Source: Fimbriimonadia bacterium (GTDB taxonomy: Bacteria; Armatimonadota; Fimbriimonadia; Fimbriimonadales; Fimbriimonadaceae). From it: a stretch of 11,568 nt of DNA. The translations under genes and the position numbers were made by a program. This document shows, piece by piece, positions 1 through 6,543 of this stretch. The stretch covers positions 1,739 through 13,306 of the forward strand of contig JALGXY010000271.1 of the NCBI GenBank assembly GCA_029824495.1, read 5' to 3'. Within the stretch, counting starts at the first letter, position 1. Each line of letters begins with the position of its first letter. A model generated the notes under the pieces. That model saw only the letters and a program-made list of their open reading frames with translations. It had not been told where the DNA came from and searched no databases.

Positions 1-215
1 ATGCGGTGAATCCGCGCGTTCCCACTGTCTCGGTTGAAGCTGGAACAACACACGGCTGGACCGACTGGACAGGTCGATGTGGCGCAAACATCGGAATCGA
101 CCGATTTGGAGAATCCGGACCGGGCGACAAGGTCTACGAGCACTTCGGCTTTACAGTCGAAAACGTCGTGAAGACTGTCAAGGAGCTGGTTGATGAAGGT
201 TGCTGTAGCCTCTGA
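1..215 (+). CDS. tkt: Transketolase, C-terminal end (5' part outside window)
   Basis: This is the last 70 codons of a transketolase, the thiamine-diphosphate enzyme that moves two-carbon units between sugar phosphates in the pentose phosphate pathway. The reading frame is open from the left edge (first full codon at 3) to TGA at 213-215. The visible part matches the C-terminal domain: VSVEAGTTHGW corresponds to the conserved 'EAG' strand, and FGESGPGDKVYEHFGFTVENVV corresponds closely to the family's FGESAP..ELFEEFGFTVDNVV segment. No catalytic or cofactor residues are in view because they lie upstream. A GTG at 6-8 could be read as a start but falls inside this conserved domain, so it is not the real one. 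The final residues (DEGCCSL) are encoded in the 23 bp overlap with rpiB. Family assignment is confident; whether the upstream part is intact cannot be seen. Confidence 0.93.
   Translation, partial: AVNPRVPTVSVEAGTTHGWTDWTGRCGANIGIDRFGESGPGDKVYEHFGFTVENVVKTVKELVDEGCCSL
180..185 (+). promoter_or_regulatory. Shine-Dalgarno site for rpiB, inside tkt
   Basis: AAGGAG lies 7 nt upstream of the ATG at 193 and entirely within the transketolase coding sequence. It decides the rpiB start: the in-frame TTG at 190 would leave only 4 nt of spacing. The arrangement implies that rpiB is translated from the tkt message and may be coupled to tkt translation. Confidence 0.7.
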
Positions 216-657
216 TCACGCTGCCTTTGAGACAAAGGGCCAGATCGTCGAGTTTGTGCGATCGCTGGGTCATGAAGTCGTTGATCTCGGCACAGATTCA
301 ACCGAATCGTGCGATTATCCGGACTTTGCCCAGAAGGCGGCTGAATACGTCGCCGCTGGCAGCGCTGAGCGGGGCATCGTGCTCTGCGGAAGCGGTGTGG
401 GTGCCGTCATCTGCGCCAACAAGGTCACCGGCATCCGGGCCGGGTGCTGTCACGACACCTACTCAGCCCACCAAGGCGTCGAGCATGATGATATGAATGT
501 TCTGGTGTTCGGTGCGCGCATCATCGGCATCGAGGTCGCGAAAGAGGTTGTGACCAACTTCCTCGGCGCAGAGTTTCAAGACCAGGAAGAACGGTTCGTC
601 AGACGACTCAATAAGCTTCTCGCCATAGAGGCAAAATACAGCAAGGATCCTTCATGA
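193..657 (+). CDS. rpiB: Ribose-5-phosphate isomerase B
   Basis: A 154-residue protein of the RpiB/LacAB isomerase family, the usual length. It interconverts ribose 5-phosphate and ribulose 5-phosphate (some relatives act on allose or galactose phosphates) in the cytoplasm. Visible signatures are VASDHAAFETK at 5-15 (substrate-binding Asp8-His9), DYPDFA at 41-46, the catalytic-loop motif VLCGSGVG with Cys65, the phosphate-binding ANK at 75-77, and EHDDMNVL with His98, the counterpart of the ring-opening His99 of E. coli RpiB. The active Cys marks it as a true RpiB rather than the LacA subunit type. ATG 193 is preferred because AAGGAG sits 7 nt upstream. It overlaps tkt by 23 bp and tal by 4 bp (ATGA at 654-657), so the three genes are probably translationally coupled. 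Physiological substrate is inferred from the tkt/tal context. Confidence 0.95.
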   Translation: MKVAVASDHAAFETKGQIVEFVRSLGHEVVDLGTDSTESCDYPDFAQKAAEYVAAGSAERGIVLCGSGVGAVICANKVTGIRAGCCHDTYSAHQGVEHDDMNVLVFGARIIGIEVAKEVVTNFLGAEFQDQEERFVRRLNKLLAIEAKYSKDPS

Positions 658-1742
658 CCACACTTCACAAGCTTGCCGATTTCGGCCAGTCCCCATGGCT
701 CGACTTTATCAGCCGCAGCAGCATTCGCGGCGGCCAGATCGCAGGGATGCTCGACCAGGACATTCTCGGCGTCACATCCAACCCAGCCATCTTTGCCGCA
801 GCCATCACAGGCAGCGACGACTACGATGAAGACATGAAGGCGCTGGCAGCCCAGGGCCTCGACAGCGAGCAGATTTACGACAAGCTTTCTCAGATGGATG
901 TCCAGGAGGCGTGCGACCTGCTGCGGCCGATTTACGACCGCACAGAAGGCGTGGATGGCTACGTCAGCCTTGAGGTTTCACCGAACCTGGCCAACGACAC
1001 TGAGACAACCATCTCTGAGGCGCGTCGCCTCTGGAAAGAGGTCGATCGACCGAACCTCATGGTCAAGGTTCCTGCGACAAAAGAAGGGATCCCCGCGATT
1101 CGACAGCTCATCGCTGATGGCATCAACATCAATGTCACGCTGCTGTTCAGCCTGGAGCGCTATCGGATGACAGCAGACGCTTACATTGCTGGGCTTGAAG
1201 AGCGTGCAGCCAAAGGCCTCGACCTAAAGGTCGCGTCTGTCGCCAGCTTCTTTGTCAGCCGAATTGACAGCATGGTCGACCCGCTTCTGAAAGATGCCGG
1301 TCGGGCCGATCTGGTCGGCGAAGCAGCGACCGCCTGGTCGATTCTCTCTTACAAGATCTGGCAGGAGATGTTCGGTGGAGACCGATTCGCTCCACTGTCA
1401 GCCAAGGGCGCCCGCTCCCAGCGGGTTCTATGGGCGAGCACTTCGACCAAGGATCCTTCGTTCAGCCCGGTCAAGTATGTCGAGGCGCTGATCGGACCAG
1501 AGACGGTCAACACCCTCCCTCTGCCCACAATCGAGGCGTATCTCGAAATGGGCGATCCCGCCGATCGCGTGGAGGCATCATTTGCCAACGCTGAGTCGGT
1601 GGTGAGTCAGACTTCGGCAGCAGGAGTCGATCTCGAAGAGTGCGCACTGAAGCTGGAAGACGAAGGCGTCGCCAAGTTTGTTGAGCCTTACGGAAAACTG
1701 CTCGACTCGATTGAGCAGAAGCGATCAGTTATCGCCGGTTAA
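654..1742 (+). CDS. tal: Transaldolase (long, Tal type of actinobacteria/cyanobacteria)
   Basis: A 362-residue transaldolase, which transfers a dihydroxyacetone unit from sedoheptulose 7-phosphate to glyceraldehyde 3-phosphate through a Schiff base. Together with the upstream transketolase and rpiB it covers most of the non-oxidative pentose phosphate pathway. Seen in the sequence: GVTSNPAIF at 39-47, SLEVSPNLANDT at 105-116, and LMVKVPAT at 135-142 with Lys138 as the expected Schiff-base lysine. Next come GININVTLLFSLERY at 156-170 and VASFFVSRIDSMVD at 197-209, followed by the C-terminal TLPLPTIEA segment. Length and motifs fit the 360-370-residue class, not the ~220-residue fructose-6-phosphate aldolase-like class. 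AAGGA at 643-647 lies 6 nt before the ATG. The start overlaps the rpiB stop (ATGA), and the stop shares TTAA with the convergent gene on the minus strand. No fusion to phosphoglucose isomerase, as seen in some bacteria, is present. Confidence 0.95.
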   Translation: MTTLHKLADFGQSPWLDFISRSSIRGGQIAGMLDQDILGVTSNPAIFAAAITGSDDYDEDMKALAAQGLDSEQIYDKLSQMDVQEACDLLRPIYDRTEGVDGYVSLEVSPNLANDTETTISEARRLWKEVDRPNLMVKVPATKEGIPAIRQLIADGININVTLLFSLERYRMTADAYIAGLEERAAKGLDLKVASVASFFVSRIDSMVDPLLKDAGRADLVGEAATAWSILSYKIWQEMFGGDRFAPLSAKGARSQRVLWASTSTKDPSFSPVKYVEALIGPETVNTLPLPTIEAYLEMGDPADRVEASFANAESVVSQTSAAGVDLEECALKLEDEGVAKFVEPYGKLLDSIEQKRSVIAG

Positions 1743-2566
1743 GGCAGGTTGATGTTAGGCAGGGAGGGGAGTCCTCCTCCCACGCCGAATGATCCGCCGC
1801 CGCCGCCAAAGTCGCGGCTGATTGTGAACCACTTTCGGGTCCCGTACCGGTCACATACGGCCTGTACGAGGTCATCTGTTCTGGCTGCTGGGTCGCCGAC
1901 CCGATCTCCGCTCGTACCCCTCATGCCGTAGAGGGCAGAAAGAGCGTTCTGGGGGTTGCTCCCCGAGTTTTCGAGAGCCTGGATAACTTCGACCATCATG
2001 CGGCTGGTCTCACCAAGCGTCTCGTCGTATGAGCTGTAGATCTGAGCACATTCTGCCGGAGGAGGCACGCTCTCAAATTGGCGATCGAGACCGGACCAGA
2101 CTTCGCGGCTGGCGGCTGCGTCGAGCTGGAGGTTGGCTGTTGGAGGCTCATCCAGGACATCGGTGTTGCCGTCGAGCAGGCCCTGCATGATCTCGGCCGT
2201 GCCGCCGAGCGAAAGCATCGTCATAGCGGTGGTGACTTCGCCCATCTGCTGCAGGCTGATCCTTTCTCGCTCCTTTTCGATCCTCTCGAGATGAAGCAGC
2301 CAGTTGTAGATGTCTGCCGGCATCATGATCTTCTCCCCAACCACCGGTGTGGTCGCCTGAGGAGCCGAACCGACCAGCGGCAGGACAGGCTTTTGGCCTT
2401 CGCCTTGAACCTGTGTTGTGTTGTCGCCCTGGCCGAACATCTTGCCGAGAACGCCCGAAGAGCCGACTACTACGCCGAACGTCATCGCCAGCAGAACACC
2501 GGCGATGCTGATCCAGATCCAAGCCTTCTTGCTGGATCCAGCATAAGGGTCGTAGGGAGCGCTCAT
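1739..2566 (-). CDS. Membrane-anchored protein of unknown function
   Basis: A 275-residue protein that I do not recognise. It has a short N-terminal tail (MSAPYDPYAGSSKK), one hydrophobic segment at about 16-36 (WIWISIAGVLLAMTFGVVVG), a Gln/Pro/Gly-rich linker at 45-75, and a soluble part of about 175 residues. The soluble part starts with a charged amphipathic helix (LLHLERIEKERERISLQQMGE, about 90-110) and contains only two cysteines, Cys173 (PPAEC) and Cys238 (VQAVC). If it is exported, as the single anchor suggests, these could form a disulfide. The tail is glycine-rich (FGGGGGSFGVGGG) and ends LPSLPNINLP. The gene starts 15 bp after the MFS transporter gene, so the two are probably cotranscribed; the Shine-Dalgarno (AAAGAG just upstream) is weak. 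The reading frame is long, has a coherent anchor/linker/domain layout and fills the space exactly, so I consider it real. Function is unknown. Confidence 0.75.
   Translation of the reverse strand: MSAPYDPYAGSSKKAWIWISIAGVLLAMTFGVVVGSSGVLGKMFGQGDNTTQVQGEGQKPVLPLVGSAPQATTPVVGEKIMMPADIYNWLLHLERIEKERERISLQQMGEVTTAMTMLSLGGTAEIMQGLLDGNTDVLDEPPTANLQLDAAASREVWSGLDRQFESVPPPAECAQIYSSYDETLGETSRMMVEVIQALENSGSNPQNALSALYGMRGTSGDRVGDPAARTDDLVQAVCDRYGTRKWFTISRDFGGGGGSFGVGGGLPSLPNINLP
1762..1781 (+). other. GC-rich hairpin 20 bp after the tal stop
   Basis: An 8 bp stem (1762-1769 with 1774-1781, one G.T wobble) closes a 4-nt loop AGTC. It lies inside the 3' end of the opposing gene and has no T-tract after it on the plus strand, so it is not a standard intrinsic terminator. 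It is the only compact hairpin I saw just past tal and might slow polymerase or protect the 3' end of the sugar-phosphate operon mRNA. It may equally be a by-product of the Gly/Leu/Pro codons of the antisense gene. Confidence 0.25.
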
Positions 2567-2581
2567 CTACTCTTTAGATGA

Positions 2582-3847
2582 TTATACGTCGGCTGGGGTT
2601 TCCTGCAGCTCGGGCATGACCGTTGTGCGGAACGGGCGGCTGAGCAGCGTTGACAGGCTGACAAAGACAATTGCGCCGCCGATGAATAGATAGAGGTTGA
2701 CCAAGGAGGTCGTCTCAATCAGCAGGCCGATAACAAAGTAGCCCAATGGCATGATGCCGGTGCTGACCATCTCCCACAGACCATTGACACGGCCCCGGAT
2801 GTGATCTGAAAAACCTGCCTGTCTGTAGACGCTGAGGGGCACCCATGCAAACGGAATAAACAGCCCGCAGACGATGTTCCACACGATGTACACCCAATAG
2901 GTCTGCCCAAATCCCATCATCGCAATGGTCAGGCCTGCAATCGAGTAGCCGATGACAAAGCCGATCCCAGGTTTCAGCCGCGGGAACTTGGCAACAAAAA
3001 TGCTGCCAAGAGCCATCGAAACAGCAAACGAAAACTCGATCCAAGCGAGGGTGTTGAACCCTCCTCCGAACCAGTCCTTGTTGGTCTTTAAGTAGACGAC
3101 AAAGAAACCGGTGACGGCGAGCGAGATCAGGCCGTTGGCTGGCAGAGCGATCCTGAGAATCAGGTTGTTCTTGACCACCTGAATGCCCTCCATGATCTCG
3201 GCCATCACTCGTTTTGAATCCTCCTCTTTCCGGTCTGGTTTCAGAGTGGGGAGCTTTCTGATAAAGAGTGCTGATGCGCCGAAGGTGATCGAGTTGAGCA
3301 GGGTGGCGCTGAAGAAAAAGAGATCTGGTGATGTCGCGTAGAGTGAAGCGAGGACACCGGCATTCAGGGCCGTTCCGGCCGTGCTGACGAATCCCTGCGT
3401 TGAGTAGGCCAGAGCGTTCGCGTCGGTCAGGCGATCACCAGGCACCAGGTTCGGGATCGATGCCGATCTGGCAGGCATAAAGAAGACGTTGATGCACGAG
3501 AGGATCGTGCCGGCAGCCGCGATCAGCGTGATCGAAGGAAGAGGATTGTAGAAGACGTAAACAGCGAAACAGAGCGTAACTAGTGAGCTGGCGATGTCAG
3601 CCAAGAGCATCAGCTTTCGGCGGTCGAATCGATCGGCAGCTCGTCCAGCTATGGGAGCGAGCACCAGCCAGGGCAGCGCCTGCAGCCCGGCCACAATGGC
3701 GACCTGCATGTCGTTCTCCCCCGCTGCTTCTTTGGCCATAAAAAGGAAGACCAGAAAGTACATGGAATCCCCTAACTGTGAGATCGATTGACCTGCCCAC
3801 AGCCTCTTGAAGTTCTTGTATTGAAGAGCTCGGATTCCAGCTATCAA
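2582..3847 (-). CDS. Major facilitator superfamily transporter (MFS_3-like)
   Basis: A 421-residue protein with the hydrophobicity pattern of a 12-helix MFS carrier in the inner membrane. It starts with the typical LQYKNFKRLWAGQSISQLGDSMY segment. The helix 2-3 loop motif A is clear at 68-78 (GRAADRFDRRK). Residues 120-146 (FFMPARSASIPNLV ... TDANAL) are characteristic of the MFS_3/DHA3 group, which includes proton-driven drug exporters such as macrolide efflux proteins, and a charged central loop lies at 200-215. A second-half counterpart of motif A is RGRVNG at 351-356. The substrate cannot be told from sequence. The start is TTG at 3847: an in-frame stop lies five codons upstream (3860-3862), and the next ATG (residue 29) would remove half of helix 1. 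GGAG sits only 2 nt before the TTG, an unusually short spacing. It heads a two-gene minus-strand unit with the anchored protein downstream. Confidence 0.88.
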   Translation of the reverse strand: MIAGIRALQYKNFKRLWAGQSISQLGDSMYFLVFLFMAKEAAGENDMQVAIVAGLQALPWLVLAPIAGRAADRFDRRKLMLLADIASSLVTLCFAVYVFYNPLPSITLIAAAGTILSCINVFFMPARSASIPNLVPGDRLTDANALAYSTQGFVSTAGTALNAGVLASLYATSPDLFFFSATLLNSITFGASALFIRKLPTLKPDRKEEDSKRVMAEIMEGIQVVKNNLILRIALPANGLISLAVTGFFVVYLKTNKDWFGGGFNTLAWIEFSFAVSMALGSIFVAKFPRLKPGIGFVIGYSIAGLTIAMMGFGQTYWVYIVWNIVCGLFIPFAWVPLSVYRQAGFSDHIRGRVNGLWEMVSTGIMPLGYFVIGLLIETTSLVNLYLFIGGAIVFVSLSTLLSRPFRTTVMPELQETPADV

Positions 3848-4010
3848 AGCTCCGAGATGCTACTTGCAGATCGCTGGAGAGAGTGCCGAGTCCTGAGCAG
3901 TTTTGAATTGCAAGTTCAATCGAACCTATGAAATTCAACGGTTGTCCCTAGAGATTTGGCGGGATTCTGCCGATACGAACACCTGGGACTCTCTCCCTGG
4001 ACGAAGTCGA
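3848..4010. promoter_or_regulatory. Divergent intergenic region between the MFS gene and the pil operon
   Basis: This 163 bp segment separates the two divergent units and must hold promoters for both unless one is read from further away. On the plus strand the best candidate is TTGAAT (3903-3908), 18 nt, then TATGAA (3927-3932), each matching four of six consensus bases, which would give a leader of about 70 nt before the ATG at 4011. I found no convincing minus-strand promoter. No Shine-Dalgarno better than GGACGAAG (3999-4006) precedes the ATG. The plus-strand frame is open back to 3903, but that upstream part has no family similarity. Confidence 0.35.
3903..3919. repeat. Short inverted repeat overlapping the putative pil promoter
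   Basis: TTGAA (3903-3907) and TTCAA (3915-3919) are inverted around a 7-nt centre that itself contains the palindrome TTGCAA (3908-3913). The element coincides with the proposed -35 box and spacer, where an operator could act. Five-bp arms are common by chance in AT-rich intergenic DNA, so this is only a candidate site. Confidence 0.25.
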
Positions 4011-4826
4011 ATGTACGAGCAGCACTGGAAACTACGAGAAGCGCCTTTCAAGCTGACACCCGATCCCCGCTTTTTGTATCTGTCGGGGCTTGCGGAAGAC
4101 TCACTCTTGATGCTGCAGTATGCCCTTCTGCATGGCCGTGGCGCCTCAATGCTCTACGGTGAGATCGGTCTGGGCAAGACGACGATGACCCGCCGACTGT
4201 TTGAACTGGTCGATCAGGATCGAATGAGAATTGTTTCGATCGTCAACCCGGTTCTGACACCCGCTCAGGTTTTGCGAGAGGTCTTGAGCCAGCTGGACAT
4301 CTCGACGACCGAGCGCAGCAGGCAGCCTCTGGTCAACGCTCTTCACAAACGTCTTTACGAACTCTACGACCTGGGCCAGAAGGTTCTTCTCGTTGTCGAC
4401 GAAGCACACCTGATGACGAACAGGCTTACATTTGAAGAGCTGCGCCTCATGCTCAACTGCCAGGTTGAAGACGAGATGTTGATCAGTCTTCTGCTGGTTG
4501 GGCAGACAGAGCTTCTGCCTCGAATCGAGAAGGTGCCCGCGCTTGAGCAGAGGATCGGCGTTCGCTGTCGATTGAAGCCTCTCACAGTTGGCGAAACCGA
4601 GGAGATGATGCTCCACCGAATGAAGGTGGCTGGCTTTCCAGAAGAGAAATCTCCATTTACCCCTGATGCAATTCACTTAATCCACCGATCATCAGAGGGA
4701 GCCCCGCGTGTGATTCTGCAATTGGCGGACCTAGCACTCTTTGCGGGCATGAAGAAAAGAACGGATTTGATTGATGGATTCCTGGTGCACGACTTGATCC
4801 AGGAGAGGATGGGAGCTGCGGCCTAA
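4011..4826 (+). CDS. ExeA/MshM-type AAA ATPase, first gene of the pil cluster
   Basis: A 271-residue AAA+ ATPase of the ExeA/GspA/MshM family. The N-terminal signature MYEQHWKLREAPFKLTPDPRF matches the family's MY..fwgl...PF...PDPrf start, which is why ATG 4011 is chosen over earlier in-frame codons. Walker A is GEIGLGKTT at 50-58, Walker B VLLVVDEAH at 125-133, a sensor-1-like strand LLLVGQTEL at 161-169, and an arginine-finger-like LEQRIGVRCRLKPL at 178-191. ExeA is an inner-membrane protein of roughly 550 residues with a transmembrane segment and a periplasmic peptidoglycan-binding domain that helps its secretin assemble. This protein ends right after the AAA domain, with no membrane segment, like short family members next to pilus genes. 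It lies 21 bp upstream of pilM on the same strand. A role in assembly or energising of the PilMNOPQ machine is inferred from family and position; it is not the extension motor PilB. Confidence 0.88.
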   Translation: MYEQHWKLREAPFKLTPDPRFLYLSGLAEDSLLMLQYALLHGRGASMLYGEIGLGKTTMTRRLFELVDQDRMRIVSIVNPVLTPAQVLREVLSQLDISTTERSRQPLVNALHKRLYELYDLGQKVLLVVDEAHLMTNRLTFEELRLMLNCQVEDEMLISLLLVGQTELLPRIEKVPALEQRIGVRCRLKPLTVGETEEMMLHRMKVAGFPEEKSPFTPDAIHLIHRSSEGAPRVILQLADLALFAGMKKRTDLIDGFLVHDLIQERMGAAA

Positions 4827-4847
4827 CCGCAGTGACAGGAGAAACAC

Positions 4848-5930
4848 ATGGCTTTGAGCATGTTCAAGAAAAAGCAGTACGTTGGATTAGATCTGGGCAC
4901 GTCGACAATCGCGGCGGCACAGATGGAACGTTCTGGGCAGGTCTGGAAGATCACCCGGTACGGCAAAGTTCCAACACCCCCCGAAGCGATCCAGGACGGT
5001 GCCGTTTTGGATGTTGAAGCCGTTGCCCTTGGCATCCGCCAGGTCATGACCGAAGCAGGCATCACAGCCAATTCGGCAGTGATCGGCGCTGCCGGCAGCA
5101 ACGTAATCGTCCGAACTCTGCGCATCGCCAAGATGAACGCAGACGCCCTGCGCAAGTCGATCAGATTTGAAGCGGGTCGTTATGTTCCTTCTTCTGTCGA
5201 AGACAGCTTCATCGAGTTTGAGATTCTGGGTGAAGTTGAAGATGAGGGAACGATGGATGTTCTGATCGTTGCAGCTCCCCGAGAGGCTGTCGCCTCGAGA
5301 ATCGAAGCCTGCAACCAGGCCGGACTCGAGGTTGAAGTGGTCGACATCGAAGCTTTCGCCATGCATCGCGCCTTGGTTGAGACCGGTTCTGATGAATCGA
5401 TGAAGACCGGCACAATCGCCTTGGTCGATGTAGGAGCAACCACCACCAACGTCTCCGTTGTTGACAACGGCAGCTTCGCCCTGACTCGATCGATCCCCCA
5501 CGCTGGCCAGAACGTCACCGACGCTCTCAAGAAGGGCTTTAAGCTCGATGAGGACAAGGCTGAAGAAGGCAAGCGACAGCTCGATTTTGAACTCTTGATG
5601 GATGACGACGCCCCGGTGGAGAATCCTCCGCTGCGGGTCGCTCAGTCGCCTGTCGACGAACTGGTTCGCGAGGTCCGACGCTCACTCAACTACTTCCAGT
5701 CACAGCAAACCGAGGCAGGTTCTACCGAAACTGTTTCAAGAGTTGTGCTTTCTGGCGGTGGTTCAGAAATGAGAGGTCTCGCCCCTTACTTTGAAAGCAA
5801 GCTCGGCATCCCCGTGTCCTGCATCGGAGTTTTTGACAACCCGCGAGTTCTTCTGGACGGCAGCGAACAGGGCCATGGCATGGACCTCACCGTTGCTTCT
5901 GGTCTCGCTATGAGGGCGCAGGTCGCCTAA
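4848..5930 (+). CDS. pilM: Type IV pilus assembly protein PilM
   Basis: A 360-residue cytoplasmic actin-like (FtsA-fold) ATPase that binds the N-terminal tail of PilN and anchors the inner-membrane alignment complex. Nucleotide-binding motifs are visible: phosphate-1 GLDLGTSTIAAAQ at 13-25, phosphate-2 ALVDVGATTTNVSVVD at 191-206, and adenosine loop LSGGGSEMRGL at 301-311. The 1C-like subdomain includes IRFEAGRYVPSSVEDSF at 105-121. In phosphate-1 the lysine common in PilM (SSSIKA.EL) is replaced by Ala22, as in FtsA proteins. Length is normal (about 350). AGGAG at 4837-4841 lies 6 nt before the ATG; a second ATG at residue 5 is possible but has worse spacing. There are no membrane segments. 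The pilN gene follows after 17 bp. Confidence 0.94.
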   Translation: MALSMFKKKQYVGLDLGTSTIAAAQMERSGQVWKITRYGKVPTPPEAIQDGAVLDVEAVALGIRQVMTEAGITANSAVIGAAGSNVIVRTLRIAKMNADALRKSIRFEAGRYVPSSVEDSFIEFEILGEVEDEGTMDVLIVAAPREAVASRIEACNQAGLEVEVVDIEAFAMHRALVETGSDESMKTGTIALVDVGATTTNVSVVDNGSFALTRSIPHAGQNVTDALKKGFKLDEDKAEEGKRQLDFELLMDDDAPVENPPLRVAQSPVDELVREVRRSLNYFQSQQTEAGSTETVSRVVLSGGGSEMRGLAPYFESKLGIPVSCIGVFDNPRVLLDGSEQGHGMDLTVASGLAMRAQVA

Positions 5931-5947
5931 CTGAGGGAACAAAAGAC

Positions 5948-6541
5948 ATGCCATTGATCAACTTGATTCAGGAGCAGCGTCTTGCCAAGGCAAAACGCGA
6001 GCAGCAGGTTCGACATCTGTTTATTGGTGTCACGGCCATCGGTGCAGTCTCCGTCGTAACGGCTCTCTTCTTTACATTCGAAGCGGTTCAGTTCAACGCT
6101 GAAGCATCCCGCCTTGAGCGCAAGAAGGAAGAGCTTCAGCCCAAGATTGACGAGCTCGATCTGACCAACAGAGCGATCGCGGATCTCGATCCGCAGATCG
6201 AATCGTTGGAGACAGCTCAGAAGTCGACCGGCACCTGGTGGACGATCCTCGATCACTACCGAACCAGCACCCCTGACGATATCTGGGTCCGGGAGATTCG
6301 AGGCACACGCCCGAACAGCAACGGTGCGGTCCAGGTCTCTACATCAGGCCAGTCGACCACGCAAGAGAGCGTCGGCGCTTTTATGCTCTATTTAGAAGCG
6401 TGCGAGCACCTCGACACAGCAACTCTTAAATTCACTCAAGAACAGTCGAATCAGTTCGGCTCTTCAACAGGATTTGAAGTGACCTGCAACATCGCCGGCA
6501 CAGCACCCGAGAAGAAGAAGACTCTCGAGGAGAAGATCTGA
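5948..6541 (+). CDS. pilN: Type IV pilus assembly protein PilN
   Basis: A 197-residue bitopic inner-membrane protein. Its cytoplasmic tail begins MPLINLIQEQR, the counterpart of the INLLP motif that docks in a groove of PilM; here the proline position is Gln8. One transmembrane helix spans about 23-45 (HLFIGVTAIGAVSVVTALFF). A charged coiled coil (about 50-92) follows, then a periplasmic ferredoxin-like domain with DIWVREIRGT at 111-120 and a C-terminal strand FEVTCNIAG at 176-184. Similarity is in pattern rather than high identity, but tail motif, topology, length and position between pilM and pilO agree. GAGGGA at 5933-5938 serves as ribosome-binding site. PilN is expected to pair with PilO through both coiled coil and core domain. 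The stop lies 2 bp before the pilO start. Confidence 0.9.
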   Translation: MPLINLIQEQRLAKAKREQQVRHLFIGVTAIGAVSVVTALFFTFEAVQFNAEASRLERKKEELQPKIDELDLTNRAIADLDPQIESLETAQKSTGTWWTILDHYRTSTPDDIWVREIRGTRPNSNGAVQVSTSGQSTTQESVGAFMLYLEACEHLDTATLKFTQEQSNQFGSSTGFEVTCNIAGTAPEKKKTLEEKI

Positions 6542-6543
6542 CC

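Noticed and set aside
1794..1807. (CCG)n microsatellite-like run
   Set aside because: It is simply the GGN codons of the polyglycine stretch on the minus strand; too short to argue for phase variation.
2078..2581. Plus-strand open frame (167 codons) opposite the anchored unknown protein
   Set aside because: The minus-strand frame has a membrane anchor, linker and domain layout and fits exactly between its neighbours; the plus-strand frame shows none of this and would begin inside it.
3903..4010. N-terminal extension of the AAA ATPase
   Set aside because: The frame is open upstream, but the 36 extra residues match nothing, whereas the family signature starts exactly at Met encoded at 4011.
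4146..4676. Minus-strand open frame (176 codons) opposite the AAA ATPase
   Set aside because: It overlaps the Walker A and B coding region of a clear ATPase and resembles no family, so it is an antisense by-product.
4887..5501. Long minus-strand open frame (204 codons) opposite pilM
   Set aside because: It has no recognisable domain, no ribosome-binding site and lies wholly antisense to a well-supported PilM; its composition follows the codon pattern of the sense gene.
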